64,000 nucleotides of DNA from Micromonospora carbonacea. GTDB lineage: Bacteria > Actinomycetota > Actinomycetes > Mycobacteriales > Micromonosporaceae. The notes under the pieces are model-generated. The model saw only the letters and a list, made by a program, of their open reading frames with translations. It was not told where the DNA came from and searched no databases. Below, piece by piece: positions 35,101-42,920 of this stretch. The stretch's first letter is position 1, and every line of letters starts with the position of its first letter. The position numbers were made by a program, and so were the translations under genes. The stretch spans positions 2,440,501 through 2,504,500 of the forward strand of contig NZ_JACHMZ010000001.1 of the NCBI RefSeq assembly GCF_014205165.1, in the 5' to 3' direction.

Positions 35101-35220
35101 ACGCCAGGACTGCTCACCGGGCTGGCCGGCATCGGTTACGGGCTTCTCCGTCTCGGCTTCCACCGTCAGGTCCCGTCGGTCCTGCTGCTGGAGTCACCGT
35201 CGTCGGCGGGCCCGTGGTGA
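32113..35220 (+). CDS. lanM: Class II lanthipeptide synthetase LanM
   Basis: Bifunctional enzyme that dehydrates Ser/Thr in a precursor peptide and cyclises them with Cys to lanthionines; cytoplasmic, 1035 residues, standard LanM size. The N-terminal dehydratase has RIVYKPRGVQAQ, the TDMHCENVV catalytic loop and LVIDAETLFHP. The C-terminal LanC-like cyclase (about 700-1030) has GYG and GxG repeats (GCGGLSGLGGMAYG, DGTAGCLAAM), zinc ligands Cys906 in GLCAG and Cys945-His946 in LCHGE. All key residues seem present, so it should be active. The start is uncertain: ATG 32113 gives a normal N-terminus but has a weak RBS, and an in-frame ATG at 32047 is possible. A candidate precursor follows 80 bases downstream. 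Confidence 0.93.
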   Translation: MTTAPTLRAAGDLPATGPDGSWWAPALALHERIHGIGQLRDSADEVACARFDRWRGRYGPQGEAAFQRRLADLGIDQAVVLRLLGEPPAVLAARAERPRWARAVEEALRSAVPPAADVPVPTRWEDAFAWSVQPLVTATVRQLARRLPPHRFVSWLDVPAVLAGFGADLGHRLVTMAAPTFVAQLHAWRDAGRLRGRDSRQRFVDFVRMLSETSGLWELFTDYPVLARLLAETSRSELDALTRLLSRFADDRDGIVRVVLGGVDPGPLCGISAGLGDPHQRGEGVRLLHFTGGTRIVYKPRGVQAQVHLGGMVRWLSTTVPGLDLRTPAVLAVSGHGWQEFVGHQPVTGTEAASAYYRRLGALLVLLHVTHTTDMHCENVVAAGDQPLVIDAETLFHPYLSTIDRNDDPALLALATSVIRTGMLPCAGFGGFGGTDTSALAGATGAPVVRWEAAGTDQMRVAARVMHWGAGHSRPHLDGKPTDPGDYLSELLHGFRLAYDAVRRNRDRLAAMVGRCTDFDVRVVARPTRRYRAMLDEAGRPEALRDGMDRDQAFDPLWIEANDPVRRALATHEAIDLWAGDIPLVTARPGDRDLWTSNSIRLPRLLDRPVGDRAKDMLSRLGDVDRRDQEWILTASLATRVPLPAHRCSGRSLARMDGIAAPPQRLLAAACEIAARLVATGISDGDRINWLGLEPVDGQRWLLLPTGAGLADGNLGIALFLAEVARLSGVPRFAAAARHAIRGYPQLCQLLKQQPELAAAIGCGGLSGLGGMAYGLSRLGMLLRDAEIAALAADTVGLTAHAVERSSIDWRDGTAGCLAAMLAVHRDLGLPSAGRLAHRCFDLLAPVVSGAEPDALPNSFATGWVGVSLALHRMAGAFPRCRPLAARAVALLSAAPAPVPGEPGLCAGDAGRLLGAVVGAVSSSDAEQGVQAAASRPLLRDLSLCHGELSVTEALTALAGTGRHPGAVQVRRRRASLVLDAIRRHGPICSTPEEVETPGLLTGLAGIGYGLLRLGFHRQVPSVLLLESPSSAGPW

Positions 35221-35300
35221 CCGGGCCGCTGGCCGAATCTGCGGTCGTTGACCAGCACCGCCCACCGCTGTACGCCGCCGAAGTGAACCGAGAGGATGAC

Positions 35301-35525
35301 ATGTTCAGCGACCACGATGCGCCGATCAGCACCGACCAGGTCCCACACGAGCCGGATCGGCGGCGGGACGCGGCGCGCCCCGCTGTCTCCCTCGGCATCC
35401 GGGCGGCGATCCTCGCCGGGTTGGTCGTCGCCACCGCCAGTGGCGGCATCGCCGCGCCAGAGCCCTACGACGACCCGGTTCGGCTGGTCAGCGGCGGTAG
35501 CACGACCTGTTGCCCACCGAGTTGA
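35301..35525 (+). CDS. Candidate lanthipeptide precursor (LanA)
   Basis: Peptide of 74 residues directly after LanM, ATG 35301 behind AGAGGA. The N-terminal part (MFSDHDAPISTDQ) is acidic. An unusual hydrophobic stretch RAAILAGLVVATASGG follows, and the tail is IAAPEPYDDPVRLVSGG-STTCCPPS. Two double-glycine sites are possible: after ASGG (25-residue core) or after VSGG (8-residue core STTCCPPS). The only cysteines are the adjacent pair, placed right after Ser-Thr-Thr, as needed for one or two (methyl)lanthionine rings. A membrane-like segment inside a LanA leader is odd and could mean a different small membrane peptide, but position and composition favour a precursor. Confidence 0.7.
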   Translation: MFSDHDAPISTDQVPHEPDRRRDAARPAVSLGIRAAILAGLVVATASGGIAAPEPYDDPVRLVSGGSTTCCPPS

Positions 35526-35615
35526 CCGGAGGACGGCAACCGTGCGGGACCGAGGATCACCCGGGCCTGTGGCCACGCTATGGACCGATGTCGCCACAGG
35601 CGGTAGCGTCCGCCC

Positions 35616-38522
35616 GTGGGGACACGTTCATCGATAGTCGTTGGCAGGGACAACGAACAGCGCTTGATCCGAGAAGGTCTGTCCGCGGCCCGGGCTGGTC
35701 AGGGTGGGGCCATCTTCCTTGTCGGTGAGGGCGGCATCGGCAAGTCCCGGCTCGCCGCGGTCGTCGCCGATCTCGCCTACGACTCCGGCATGCGCCTGAT
35801 GCGGGGGCGCAGCAGCACGACCGGGCCCCTGGTGCCATACCGGTCGTTGACCGAAGCCGTACTGTCGCTGCTGCGTGCCGGGGAACCGATCGACCTCGAC
35901 GCGCTCGGCCCGTACCGGCCGCTGCTGGGGCGGCTGGTGCCCGATCTACGTCCGGGCACCGGCAACCACGGCGACGCCTCCCTGGTCGTCCTCGCGGAGG
36001 CGGTGCTCCGGCTCATGGGTGTCGCCGGGCAGGAGAACGGGTGCCTCCTGACGTTGGAGGATCTCCACGACGCGGATTCGGAGACCCTCGGCGTGACCGA
36101 GTACCTGGTCGACAACCTGGCCCAACAGCCTGCGCTGTTGCTCGGCACCCTGCGTCCCGAGCCATGTCCGGCGCTGGACCTGGTGCGCTCGGTCGCCCAG
36201 CGCGGCCACGGCGTGCTGCTCGAACTGCCCCGGTTGGGGCGTCCCCAGGTGCTGCAGATGGTCGCGTCCTTTCTGGATGCCGACGTCGCCATGGTGCCGG
36301 AGGCCGTCGTCGACCTGGTGTGGGCCGGCAGCACCGGCAACCCGTTCCTGGTGGAGGACCTGCTCACCGGAATGTGCGAGAGCGAAGTGCTGGCCCAGAC
36401 CGCGACCGGCTGGCGGATCCACGAGCACGCCCTGGCCAGCCGGCCGGACACCTTCGTCCGCAGCGTTCGACGGCGGGTCGGACAACTCTCCGGTTCGACC
36501 CGGGACCTGATCATGGCGGGCGCGTTGTTCGGTTCCCGGTTTCCGCTTGCCGTGGCACAGGCGGTGACCGGTATGGCCGACCGGGAGCTCCTCACCCACC
36601 TTCAGGGGCCGCTCGCGGCCCAGCTCGTGGTCGCCGACGACCAGACCCCGGACTGGTATCGGTTCCAACACCCGATGGTGCAGGAGGCGCTGCTGACTCT
36701 GCTGGAGCCCGCCGAGCTGACTCGACTCGCCCGGCGCACCGCGGACGCGGTGGTCGCAGTGCAGCCCGGCCTGCCCGGCGAGTGGTGCCAGGCCGCTGCG
36801 GCGCTCCGCCTGGCGGCAGGCGACCGGGCGGCCGCCGGCCGGCTGTTCGCCGAGGCGGGTCGGCGCAGCCTGGCCGAGGGCGCAGCCCTCTCCGCCGCCA
36901 CCCTCCTCGAACGGGCCTGGGAGCTGCTGGCCGACGACGACACGACGATCCGAGCCGAGACGCTCGAACCACTGATCTACGCGATGGCCGAGGCGGGCCG
37001 GATCGACCAGGCGTTGGCTTTCGTGGGAATCGTCGAGCACGTTGCCGGCGCGCTCGACGAGCGTCGGCTGGCCCGGTTGCAGACGAGGCTCGCCTGGGCG
37101 GCGATGTTGGCCGGCGAGCTGGACGAAGGGCTGAAACGAGTAGAGGCGGCCCGCACCCTGCTGGGGCCTGACGCCCGGCCTGGCGACCTCGCAGAGGTCG
37201 ATGTGGTGGCCGCCCATCTCGAACTCGACCGGCCCGGGCCGGGCCGGTTGGAGCGGGTGGAGGCGATGGCCCGACGCGCGGCGACGGTCGCGGAGCCGCT
37301 GCCCCTGCCAGTTGTCGCCTGCCAGGCATGGCAGTTGCTCGGCGCGCTGGTCCGGCAGCGCGATCCGGCCGAAGCCACCGCTTGCCTGGACCGAAGCCGG
37401 GCCATCGCGGTGGCCCACGGCCTGCCGATCTGGGAGATCCATGCCCTTGTTCGGCTTGGCAACGATGACGCACTGCGCGCGGCCGACCCGGGACGGCTCG
37501 AGCAGGCTCGTACGAAGGCCAGTCGGATCGGCGCGGTGACCGCGCGCTACCAGGCAGAGGCAAGCCTTGCACTACAGGCGATCCTGCGGTGCGACTTCGA
37601 CCAGGCGAGCGCCCTGATCGATGAGGTGCGGACGGCCACGAGCCGGCTCCAGCTGCTCGAGACGGCCGAGTACGTCATGTTGCTACGGATGGTCCTCGCC
37701 GCCCACCAGGGCCGTCGCCGGGAGATGGACGAAGCGTTTCGGCACCTGGAGGACGCCCACGGCGACCAGGCGCGGAACGGCCCCCGGGTGCACGGTCTGG
37801 CGCGCGCGGTCTGCGCCCTGCTGGAGGAGAACCGTGCTCGGGCGAGGGACGAGATGGCCCGTGCGCTCGCGGCGGATGCCCGGAACCCGACCACCATCCA
37901 GCTCATCGGACGCGACGGGATGCACCTCCTCCTCGTCGCCCTGCAAGGCCGGGACGAGGAGACCGAGCGGACCCTTGCCGGCTCGCTCACGCCGTTTCGC
38001 TGGGACCGACAGTTCGCCCTCTTCGCCAGAGCTGTCGTCGCCGGGCGGTCCGGCGACGGGACAGCCGCAGCCGCCGCCGTCGCCGAGGCGATCCAGGTTG
38101 GGCAGCCGTACCCGATGGGTCGGCACCTTGGCCTCCGGCTGGCCGCCGAGGCGGCCCTGGCCGACGGTTGGGGTACCCCGGTCGACTGGCTGCGTGCCGC
38201 CGAGGAGCACTTCTACGCCGCCGATGTGAGCGCCGTCGCCGGCGCCTGCCGCACCCTGCTGCGCGCCGCCGGCGCGCGCGTCTCGCAGCGGCGTACCGGC
38301 TTCCAGCAGGTTCCCGGTGCACTGCGCAGCGCCGGGGTCACCGTCCGGGAGTTTGAGGTGCTGCAACTGCTGGTCGAGCGGCTCAGCAACCGTGAGATCG
38401 CCGAGCGCCTCTATCTCTCGGCCCGGACCGTGGAACGGTACATCTCCAACCTGATCGTCAAGACCGGGCTGCCCAACCGGATCGCGCTGAGCGAGTTCGT
38501 CACTCGCGAGTACCGCAGCTGA
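35616..38522 (+). CDS. LAL-type (large ATP-binding LuxR) transcriptional regulator
   Basis: Cytoplasmic STAND-ATPase regulator of 968 residues. N-terminal AAA domain: Walker A LVGEGGIGKSRLA at about 34-46, Walker B-like LLTLEDLHDADSET near 145. The middle is helical, TPR-like. The C-terminus carries a LuxR HTH: VTVREFEVLQLLVERLSNREIAERLYLSARTVERYISNLIVKTGL (about 908-952). It starts at GTG 35616; upstream sequence in frame is not protein-like. LAL proteins usually activate natural-product genes. Here it follows LanM and its precursor and faces the end of the second RiPP precursor gene, so either peptide cluster may be its target. Confidence 0.9.
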   Translation: MGTRSSIVVGRDNEQRLIREGLSAARAGQGGAIFLVGEGGIGKSRLAAVVADLAYDSGMRLMRGRSSTTGPLVPYRSLTEAVLSLLRAGEPIDLDALGPYRPLLGRLVPDLRPGTGNHGDASLVVLAEAVLRLMGVAGQENGCLLTLEDLHDADSETLGVTEYLVDNLAQQPALLLGTLRPEPCPALDLVRSVAQRGHGVLLELPRLGRPQVLQMVASFLDADVAMVPEAVVDLVWAGSTGNPFLVEDLLTGMCESEVLAQTATGWRIHEHALASRPDTFVRSVRRRVGQLSGSTRDLIMAGALFGSRFPLAVAQAVTGMADRELLTHLQGPLAAQLVVADDQTPDWYRFQHPMVQEALLTLLEPAELTRLARRTADAVVAVQPGLPGEWCQAAAALRLAAGDRAAAGRLFAEAGRRSLAEGAALSAATLLERAWELLADDDTTIRAETLEPLIYAMAEAGRIDQALAFVGIVEHVAGALDERRLARLQTRLAWAAMLAGELDEGLKRVEAARTLLGPDARPGDLAEVDVVAAHLELDRPGPGRLERVEAMARRAATVAEPLPLPVVACQAWQLLGALVRQRDPAEATACLDRSRAIAVAHGLPIWEIHALVRLGNDDALRAADPGRLEQARTKASRIGAVTARYQAEASLALQAILRCDFDQASALIDEVRTATSRLQLLETAEYVMLLRMVLAAHQGRRREMDEAFRHLEDAHGDQARNGPRVHGLARAVCALLEENRARARDEMARALAADARNPTTIQLIGRDGMHLLLVALQGRDEETERTLAGSLTPFRWDRQFALFARAVVAGRSGDGTAAAAAVAEAIQVGQPYPMGRHLGLRLAAEAALADGWGTPVDWLRAAEEHFYAADVSAVAGACRTLLRAAGARVSQRRTGFQQVPGALRSAGVTVREFEVLQLLVERLSNREIAERLYLSARTVERYISNLIVKTGLPNRIALSEFVTREYRS

Positions 38523-38620
38523 CCCCCGGCCGGCACACCCCGTCGGTGTCCTGCGCTGATCGCGGCGCGTTGTGCACGAATGGTGCAGCCGACGCAGATG
38601 CGCCCTGGTCGTCGTCTCTG

Positions 38621-38830
38621 TCAGCAGAAGTAACCCACGCACCACGGCAATGCCTCGGCGTCGTCGGCCTCGGCATGGGCGACCACCTCGCTTTCGTCCT
38701 CCACGTCGGTCGAGAGGCCGTCAGGGGTGGGATCCGCCCCCGTGCCCGGCTGGATGCGCACGGGGTCCTCCGCCGTGCCGGGGGCAGCGAACTCCGTCTC
38801 CGCTTCGGAGCTCGGGTCCTCTTGCGTCAT
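38621..38830 (-). CDS. RiPP precursor with EVVAH motif and WCVGYFC tail
   Basis: Peptide of 69 residues. The leader is very acidic (MTQEDPSSEAETEFAAPG...) and ends ESEVVAHAEADDAEALP, followed by the C-terminal tail WCVGYFC with two cysteines and three aromatic residues. The ATG at 38830 has a good GGGGAGG RBS. The EVVAH motif plus an acidic stretch recurs in the 43-residue peptide beside the radical SAM gene (46243-46374); in both, the first tail Cys lies 11-12 residues after the His. That shared leader makes both likely substrates of the same maturase. The tail has no Ser or Thr, so lanthionine formation within it is impossible. It is last in the leftward order, after the LuxR gene. Confidence 0.75.
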   Translation of the reverse strand: MTQEDPSSEAETEFAAPGTAEDPVRIQPGTGADPTPDGLSTDVEDESEVVAHAEADDAEALPWCVGYFC

Positions 38831-38952
38831 CGTGACCTCCCCGGTCGCCGTGTGCCCTCAGGGTAGGCGCCGCCGGTATGTGGGCCGTCCGTTTGCGGTA
38901 TGGCGACTGGGGATGCCGCTGTGCCGGCTGCTGAGTTCGCGGCAACGCCGTG

Positions 38953-39345
38953 CTATTCGCCCGTCGCCGGGACGCAGAAGGGGCGGGCACCGCGACAGAT
39001 CCCTTCCGCCCCGACAAGGGTCGTCACCATGGAAACCAGGCCCGCCTGTAGCCGTGAGGTGAGGCCCAGCTTGCCCAGGACCGCGCTGACGTGCCGCTTG
39101 ACGGTTCGCTCGCTGACGGACAGCCGCCGTGCGATCGTGTGGTTGTCGTAGCCGGCACCGAGCAGCCGTAGGGTTGCCGTCTCCCGCGCCGTCAGCGACG
39201 GAACCAGCAACGACGCCGAGACGATGAGACCGGGAAGGACGGCCGACAAGTCCGCCTCCCGTTGCTGGTGAGCGGGACACCACACGCCGTGCCGCCAGCT
39301 GTGCTCGACGTTCGACGACAGCTCCGTGCCACGAAGATCGGTCAT
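38953..39345 (-). CDS. Small LuxR-type HTH regulator
   Basis: DNA-binding protein of 130 residues. The C-terminal GerE/LuxR HTH reads PSLTARETATLRLLGAGYDNHTIARRLSVSERTVKRHVSAVLGKLGL (about 50-95). There is no receiver or ATPase domain. The N-terminal 45 residues include a short Trp/His/Cys segment (HSWRHGVWCPAHQQ), and the C-terminus has a second Cys pair region (CRGARPFC); metal binding is conceivable but unproven. It lies between the MFS gene and the WCVGYFC precursor on the same strand, so it likely regulates the radical-SAM RiPP locus. Confidence 0.85.
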   Translation of the reverse strand: MTDLRGTELSSNVEHSWRHGVWCPAHQQREADLSAVLPGLIVSASLLVPSLTARETATLRLLGAGYDNHTIARRLSVSERTVKRHVSAVLGKLGLTSRLQAGLVSMVTTLVGAEGICRGARPFCVPATGE

Positions 39346-39391
39346 GCTGCGATCCTGGCAGCCGACGGTATCGGAGTGGTTTGCTCGTGGC

Positions 39392-39404
39392 CTACTGCCG
39401 GTAG
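39392..39404. promoter_or_regulatory. Short inverted repeat upstream of the LuxR gene
   Basis: CTAC-TGCCG-GTAG lies 47 bases upstream of the LuxR start, in the 79-base gap after the MFS gene. It could be an operator for the LuxR protein or another factor. Confidence 0.3.
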
Positions 39405-39424
39405 TCCAGGATCCCGGACACAGG

Positions 39425-40747
39425 TCAGCCGCGGCGGGGGTCCGTGGCGGGCTGGACCTCGGAGCGCGGCAGCATCGCGCGTGCGTACAAGCCCGCCAGT
39501 ACGATCAGCCCCGCCGCCACCGCGAGGATCACATCGATCGGGCCGAGCCGCACCCCGCCGACAGTGGCGGCGAAGTCCCGCAGCGCGGAGCTGGCCAGCC
39601 ACCCCGATGCCACTGCCGCCAGCATCGAGGCCAGCTGGGTGACGGGCTGGAACACGGCCATCACCCGTCCGGTGTACTCCCGCGGAGCGGCGGCCAGCAT
39701 CAGCGGCGATATCGCCGTGTTCAGGGCCGTGATCGGAACGATGGACAGGAACAGCAGGATCATGCCGCCGGCCAACGTCGTCTGCCGGGAGTAGGCGAAC
39801 AGCAGGACTCCACCGGCGACCAGCCCGACCCAGGTGGTAGCCCAAGCTCCTATCCGCGCGACCACCGAGCCGGCGGCCAGCGCACCGAGAATCGCCCCCA
39901 CGCCGATGGCCGTGCCGAGGTACCCGTACGACTCGGATGGCGCACCCAGGTTGTCGGTCAGGAAGAACACGTTGAGTGTGTTCAGCGCACCCGTCCCCAT
40001 CTGGCCGATGACCACGATGGTGAGCAGCGCGAGGAGGAACTGGCTGCCGCGGAAGAACCGGAGGCCCGCCACGAACTCCGCCCGCACCCCTGGCCGTGGT
40101 CCGGCCTCCTCGTGTCCGACGTTCAAACCGGGTCCGGTGGATCGGATGATGACGTAGGAGACCGCATACGACGCGGCGTTGACGAGCAGCGCCCAGGGCA
40201 ATCCGGCAGTGATCAGCAACGGCGCCGCCAGGGGCGGCCCGACGATCGCGGCAGTGCCTGCCGTGGCCTGGGCGATCCCCGCTGCTCGTGCCCGGTCAGC
40301 CTGACCGGTCACGATGTCCCGGATGATCGACATGCGCGCTGGCGCGAAGAACTGCGCGTTGGCGTGCAGGACGAAGACCACGACGTAGATGAGCCCGAGC
40401 CACAACCAGACCGGCAGCGCGTCGGTGGGCAGCAGGGACAGCAGAGCCAGCAGCATGACCGTGCCGCCACGGATCACCTCCGTGCCCAGCATCGTGCGCA
40501 GGGCGTTCCACCGGTCGACGAACACTCCGGCGACAGGACCGACGCCGAGCACCGCGGCGCTGACCGACAGCAGGATTCCGCTGACCGCGGCCGGTCCCCA
40601 GGGCTGATCCTTCGCCAGGACGGTGGCCACCCACAGAACAAGGGTGGTGCTGAACACGTAGTCCCCGACCATCGACACCGCCTGGCCACACCACAGGCGC
40701 GCGTACTCGCGATTGATCAGAAACCGGGATGGCCGGACCGTCGTCAT
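39425..40747 (-). CDS. MFS transporter of the radical-SAM RiPP locus
   Basis: Membrane exporter of 440 residues, 12 helices. It begins MTTVRPSRFLINREYARLWCGQAVSMVGDYVFSTTLVLWVAT; the motif A loop is GVFVDRWNALRTMLGTEVIRGG. The long mid-loop (HEEAGPRPGVRAEFVAGLRFFRGSQ) and the ending MLPRSEVQPATDPRRG are cytoplasmic. Start ATG 40747 lies 5 bases after the stop of the upstream helical-protein gene, so they are in one operon. It is the only transporter in this locus and the natural candidate for peptide export, in place of the usual peptidase-containing ABC transporter. Confidence 0.87.
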   Translation of the reverse strand: MTTVRPSRFLINREYARLWCGQAVSMVGDYVFSTTLVLWVATVLAKDQPWGPAAVSGILLSVSAAVLGVGPVAGVFVDRWNALRTMLGTEVIRGGTVMLLALLSLLPTDALPVWLWLGLIYVVVFVLHANAQFFAPARMSIIRDIVTGQADRARAAGIAQATAGTAAIVGPPLAAPLLITAGLPWALLVNAASYAVSYVIIRSTGPGLNVGHEEAGPRPGVRAEFVAGLRFFRGSQFLLALLTIVVIGQMGTGALNTLNVFFLTDNLGAPSESYGYLGTAIGVGAILGALAAGSVVARIGAWATTWVGLVAGGVLLFAYSRQTTLAGGMILLFLSIVPITALNTAISPLMLAAAPREYTGRVMAVFQPVTQLASMLAAVASGWLASSALRDFAATVGGVRLGPIDVILAVAAGLIVLAGLYARAMLPRSEVQPATDPRRG

Positions 40748-40752
40748 GGCGG

Positions 40753-41703
40753 TCAGGCGTCCGCGAGCGAGATCATCGAGGCGAACGCGGTGACCAGTGT
40801 GGTGTGGAAGGCACGCCGGAACAGATCCACCGGGGGCGACGTCTCCGGAATCCGCTGCGCGGCGAACCGGGCTGGTATCCGCCCGTCGGCGGTCTGTACG
40901 GCGAGGAGGGCGCGGACTCCTGCGGCGCCGGAACCGGTCAGGGTCGGATCCTGCCCGAGACAGTGCTGGCTGAGCAGCAGCTCCGCTGTCAGGTCCCAGT
41001 GCTCGACGGCGATGAAGTGGGTGGTCATCCGGTCGACGAGGGTGAGCGCGTGTCGCCGCTCGGCCTCGGTGATCTGCGGCGCGTGGGCGCCGAAGTCGGT
41101 CATGTGGAACAGCGTGTGCGTGACCCGGTAGGCGGCTTCGATGTCCGTGGGCGCCTCCGCGAAGCGCGGCAGTTCGCAACCCTGGTACAGCACCGGATAC
41201 GACTCGATGTCGTGGTCGAGGCCCGCTAGGTCGGCGTAGAACCTCATCTCCAGGCGCAGATACGACGATCTGCTGTACGGCGTGAAGTGGCCCGCCGGGG
41301 CGATCCTCTCCAGGGTCGCCTGGTCCAGGCCGGCTCCGGCCGGGGCGAGCGCGGCGTAGGCCAGCCCGTACTGGCGGGCGTACCGGGGCTCGGCGGCGAT
41401 CTGGCCGGGGAAGCTCGGGTCGGCCCAGATCGCGTCCACCGCGCTGGTCACCCTGGCCAGGGCCGGATCGCCGGGACCGACCCGGGCCCACAGGCGGCGC
41501 AGCAGCGCCAGCTCCAGGCACGCCTTTGCCCTCGGCGTCACCGGCAGTCCGCCGAAGTCCGGGGCCAGGAACTGCGTGGGGACGGCGCTCATCCAGGCCC
41601 GGCTTCCCTCGGACAGCCGCCGCATCCCTCGGCGTGCCGCCTCATCCGCCGCAGCGGCGTCCTGGTCGGCCACGTCGACCGCCGTGGGTGTCGCCTCGAC
41701 CAT
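40753..41703 (-). CDS. Uncharacterised helical protein (DUF6895-like)
   Basis: Cytoplasmic protein of 316 residues, mostly helical, no signal or TM segment. The conspicuous conserved-looking motif is AAYRVTHTLFHMTDFGAHAP, with HFIAVEHWDLTAELLLSQHCLG further on. I associate this pattern from memory with a domain of unknown function (DUF6895) seen in actinobacterial peptide clusters; that label is unverified. His, Asp and Glu residues in these motifs could bind metal. ATG 41703 has a strong GAGAGGAGC RBS lying inside the end of the glycosyltransferase gene, so it is coupled within the RiPP operon. The function in peptide maturation is unknown. Confidence 0.7.
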   Translation of the reverse strand: MVEATPTAVDVADQDAAAADEAARRGMRRLSEGSRAWMSAVPTQFLAPDFGGLPVTPRAKACLELALLRRLWARVGPGDPALARVTSAVDAIWADPSFPGQIAAEPRYARQYGLAYAALAPAGAGLDQATLERIAPAGHFTPYSRSSYLRLEMRFYADLAGLDHDIESYPVLYQGCELPRFAEAPTDIEAAYRVTHTLFHMTDFGAHAPQITEAERRHALTLVDRMTTHFIAVEHWDLTAELLLSQHCLGQDPTLTGSGAAGVRALLAVQTADGRIPARFAAQRIPETSPPVDLFRRAFHTTLVTAFASMISLADA

Positions 41704-41705
41704 CG

Positions 41706-42920
41706 TCAGCTCCTCTCGTGGTGGCCTACGGCCAATCCGTCGACGGGAACATCCCGCCGCACAGGTGTAGTGGGGCTCACGGTCCGCTCGACGATGTCTG
41801 CGGCACGAGCCGCACCCTCGGCCCCGGCCAGCAGCCGGCCAAGCACGCGGGCTCGCTCGCGCATCGCGTCGTCGCGCCATGCCGACCGGAGCACCGTCTC
41901 GTGGTCAGCACCCGGGTCGTCGGTCACGTACACGCCCACGCCCGCGCGCACGCATGCTGCCGCCAGCACGGGTTGCTCGGAGCCGTTCGGGGAGACGCCC
42001 AGTGGCCGGCCACGCAGCAGAGCGGCCAGCACCGGGGCCGACGTGCCACTGCTGAGGACCAGCCCGGCCTGGTCGATCAGTGGACCCATCCACCGCTTGC
42101 GAACGAGCAGTATGTCTGCCTCCGGAGCCGGAGCAGGACTGGTCGAGCGCCCCTGCTCGACCACCGCCTGGTAGGGGCCGCCCGTGAACGCGGCGCTGAG
42201 CCGTGGCCACTGCGTTCGTCCGCCGAAGAACCGGCCCAGGTGGACGTACACGATCGGTTTGCCCACCCGGTCGAGGTGCTCCTGCACCGCGGCGACGGTG
42301 GCCGGGTCGGCGGGTGGCTCCCATGGCATCGGCCCGACGTGGCGCACGCCTTCGGGCAGCACCGCGCCCGGATACTCGAAACTGGGGTGACCGCGTAGCA
42401 GCAGACCCGCGCCGAACAGCGGCGTCGACGGCCACGCGTCGCTTCGGGGCGTAAGCCCGACCTCTGCGCGCAGCTCGTGGTAGTACCGCAGCATCTCGCG
42501 GGTGCGTGTCCGTCGGCTCGTGGCGGGTTGCGGCTCGTCGACGCCACCCGAGTGGTAGTCCCACAGGTGAACGGACAGCCCCAGGACGATGGCCGGGACG
42601 CCCAGTGCCTCGGCGGCCAGCAAAGCCCCGTGACACAGCACCGACGTGACAACGACGTCGGCGGCTGTCAGCCGGGCCGCGCGCAGCGATGCCCGGTACT
42701 GGGCCGGTCCGCCGTCACGCCACTGTGATACGGAGTAGCCACCCTGTCCGTCGTGGTCCTCGGCTCGGACGAACGGCAGCTCCGCGTGGGCGACGACCGG
42801 CGCGGCGGACGCCCGGCCGAGCACCCGGACCGCGTGCCCGCGCCGCGCCAGTTCCCGACCGACGGCGATCGCCGGATACAGGTAACCCCCGTCACTCAAC
42901 GGACAGAGCAGGATGTTCAC
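41706..42920 (-). CDS. Glycosyltransferase, GT1/UGT-like (GT-B fold)
   Basis: Cytoplasmic glycosyltransferase, 404 residues. The N-terminal acceptor domain starts MNILLCPLSDGGYLYPAIAVGRELARRGHAVRVLG, typical of macrolide/calicheamicin-type transferases. The C-terminal donor half contains GKPIVYVHLGRFFGG, DILLVRKRWMGPLIDQAGLVLSSGTSAPVLAALLRGRPLGVSPNGSEQPVLAAACVRAGVGVYV, the nucleotide-sugar binding region (normally an HGG/GxGT pattern; here SSGTSAP). GTG 42920 overlaps the peptidase stop. It would glycosylate the radical-SAM-modified peptide; Ser, Thr or Asn of the CITNNSN tail are possible acceptors. The sugar is unknown. Confidence 0.85.
   Translation of the reverse strand: MNILLCPLSDGGYLYPAIAVGRELARRGHAVRVLGRASAAPVVAHAELPFVRAEDHDGQGGYSVSQWRDGGPAQYRASLRAARLTAADVVVTSVLCHGALLAAEALGVPAIVLGLSVHLWDYHSGGVDEPQPATSRRTRTREMLRYYHELRAEVGLTPRSDAWPSTPLFGAGLLLRGHPSFEYPGAVLPEGVRHVGPMPWEPPADPATVAAVQEHLDRVGKPIVYVHLGRFFGGRTQWPRLSAAFTGGPYQAVVEQGRSTSPAPAPEADILLVRKRWMGPLIDQAGLVLSSGTSAPVLAALLRGRPLGVSPNGSEQPVLAAACVRAGVGVYVTDDPGADHETVLRSAWRDDAMRERARVLGRLLAGAEGAARAADIVERTVSPTTPVRRDVPVDGLAVGHHERS

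Noticed and set aside
32053..35163. Long minus-strand open frame opposite LanM
   Set aside because: Gln/Gly/Arg-rich shadow of the LanM gene, whose motifs are unambiguous on the plus strand.
38621..38830. Treating the WCVGYFC peptide as the LanM substrate
   Set aside because: No Ser or Thr in the tail to dehydrate, and its leader matches the radical-SAM precursor; LanM has a closer candidate at 35301-35525.
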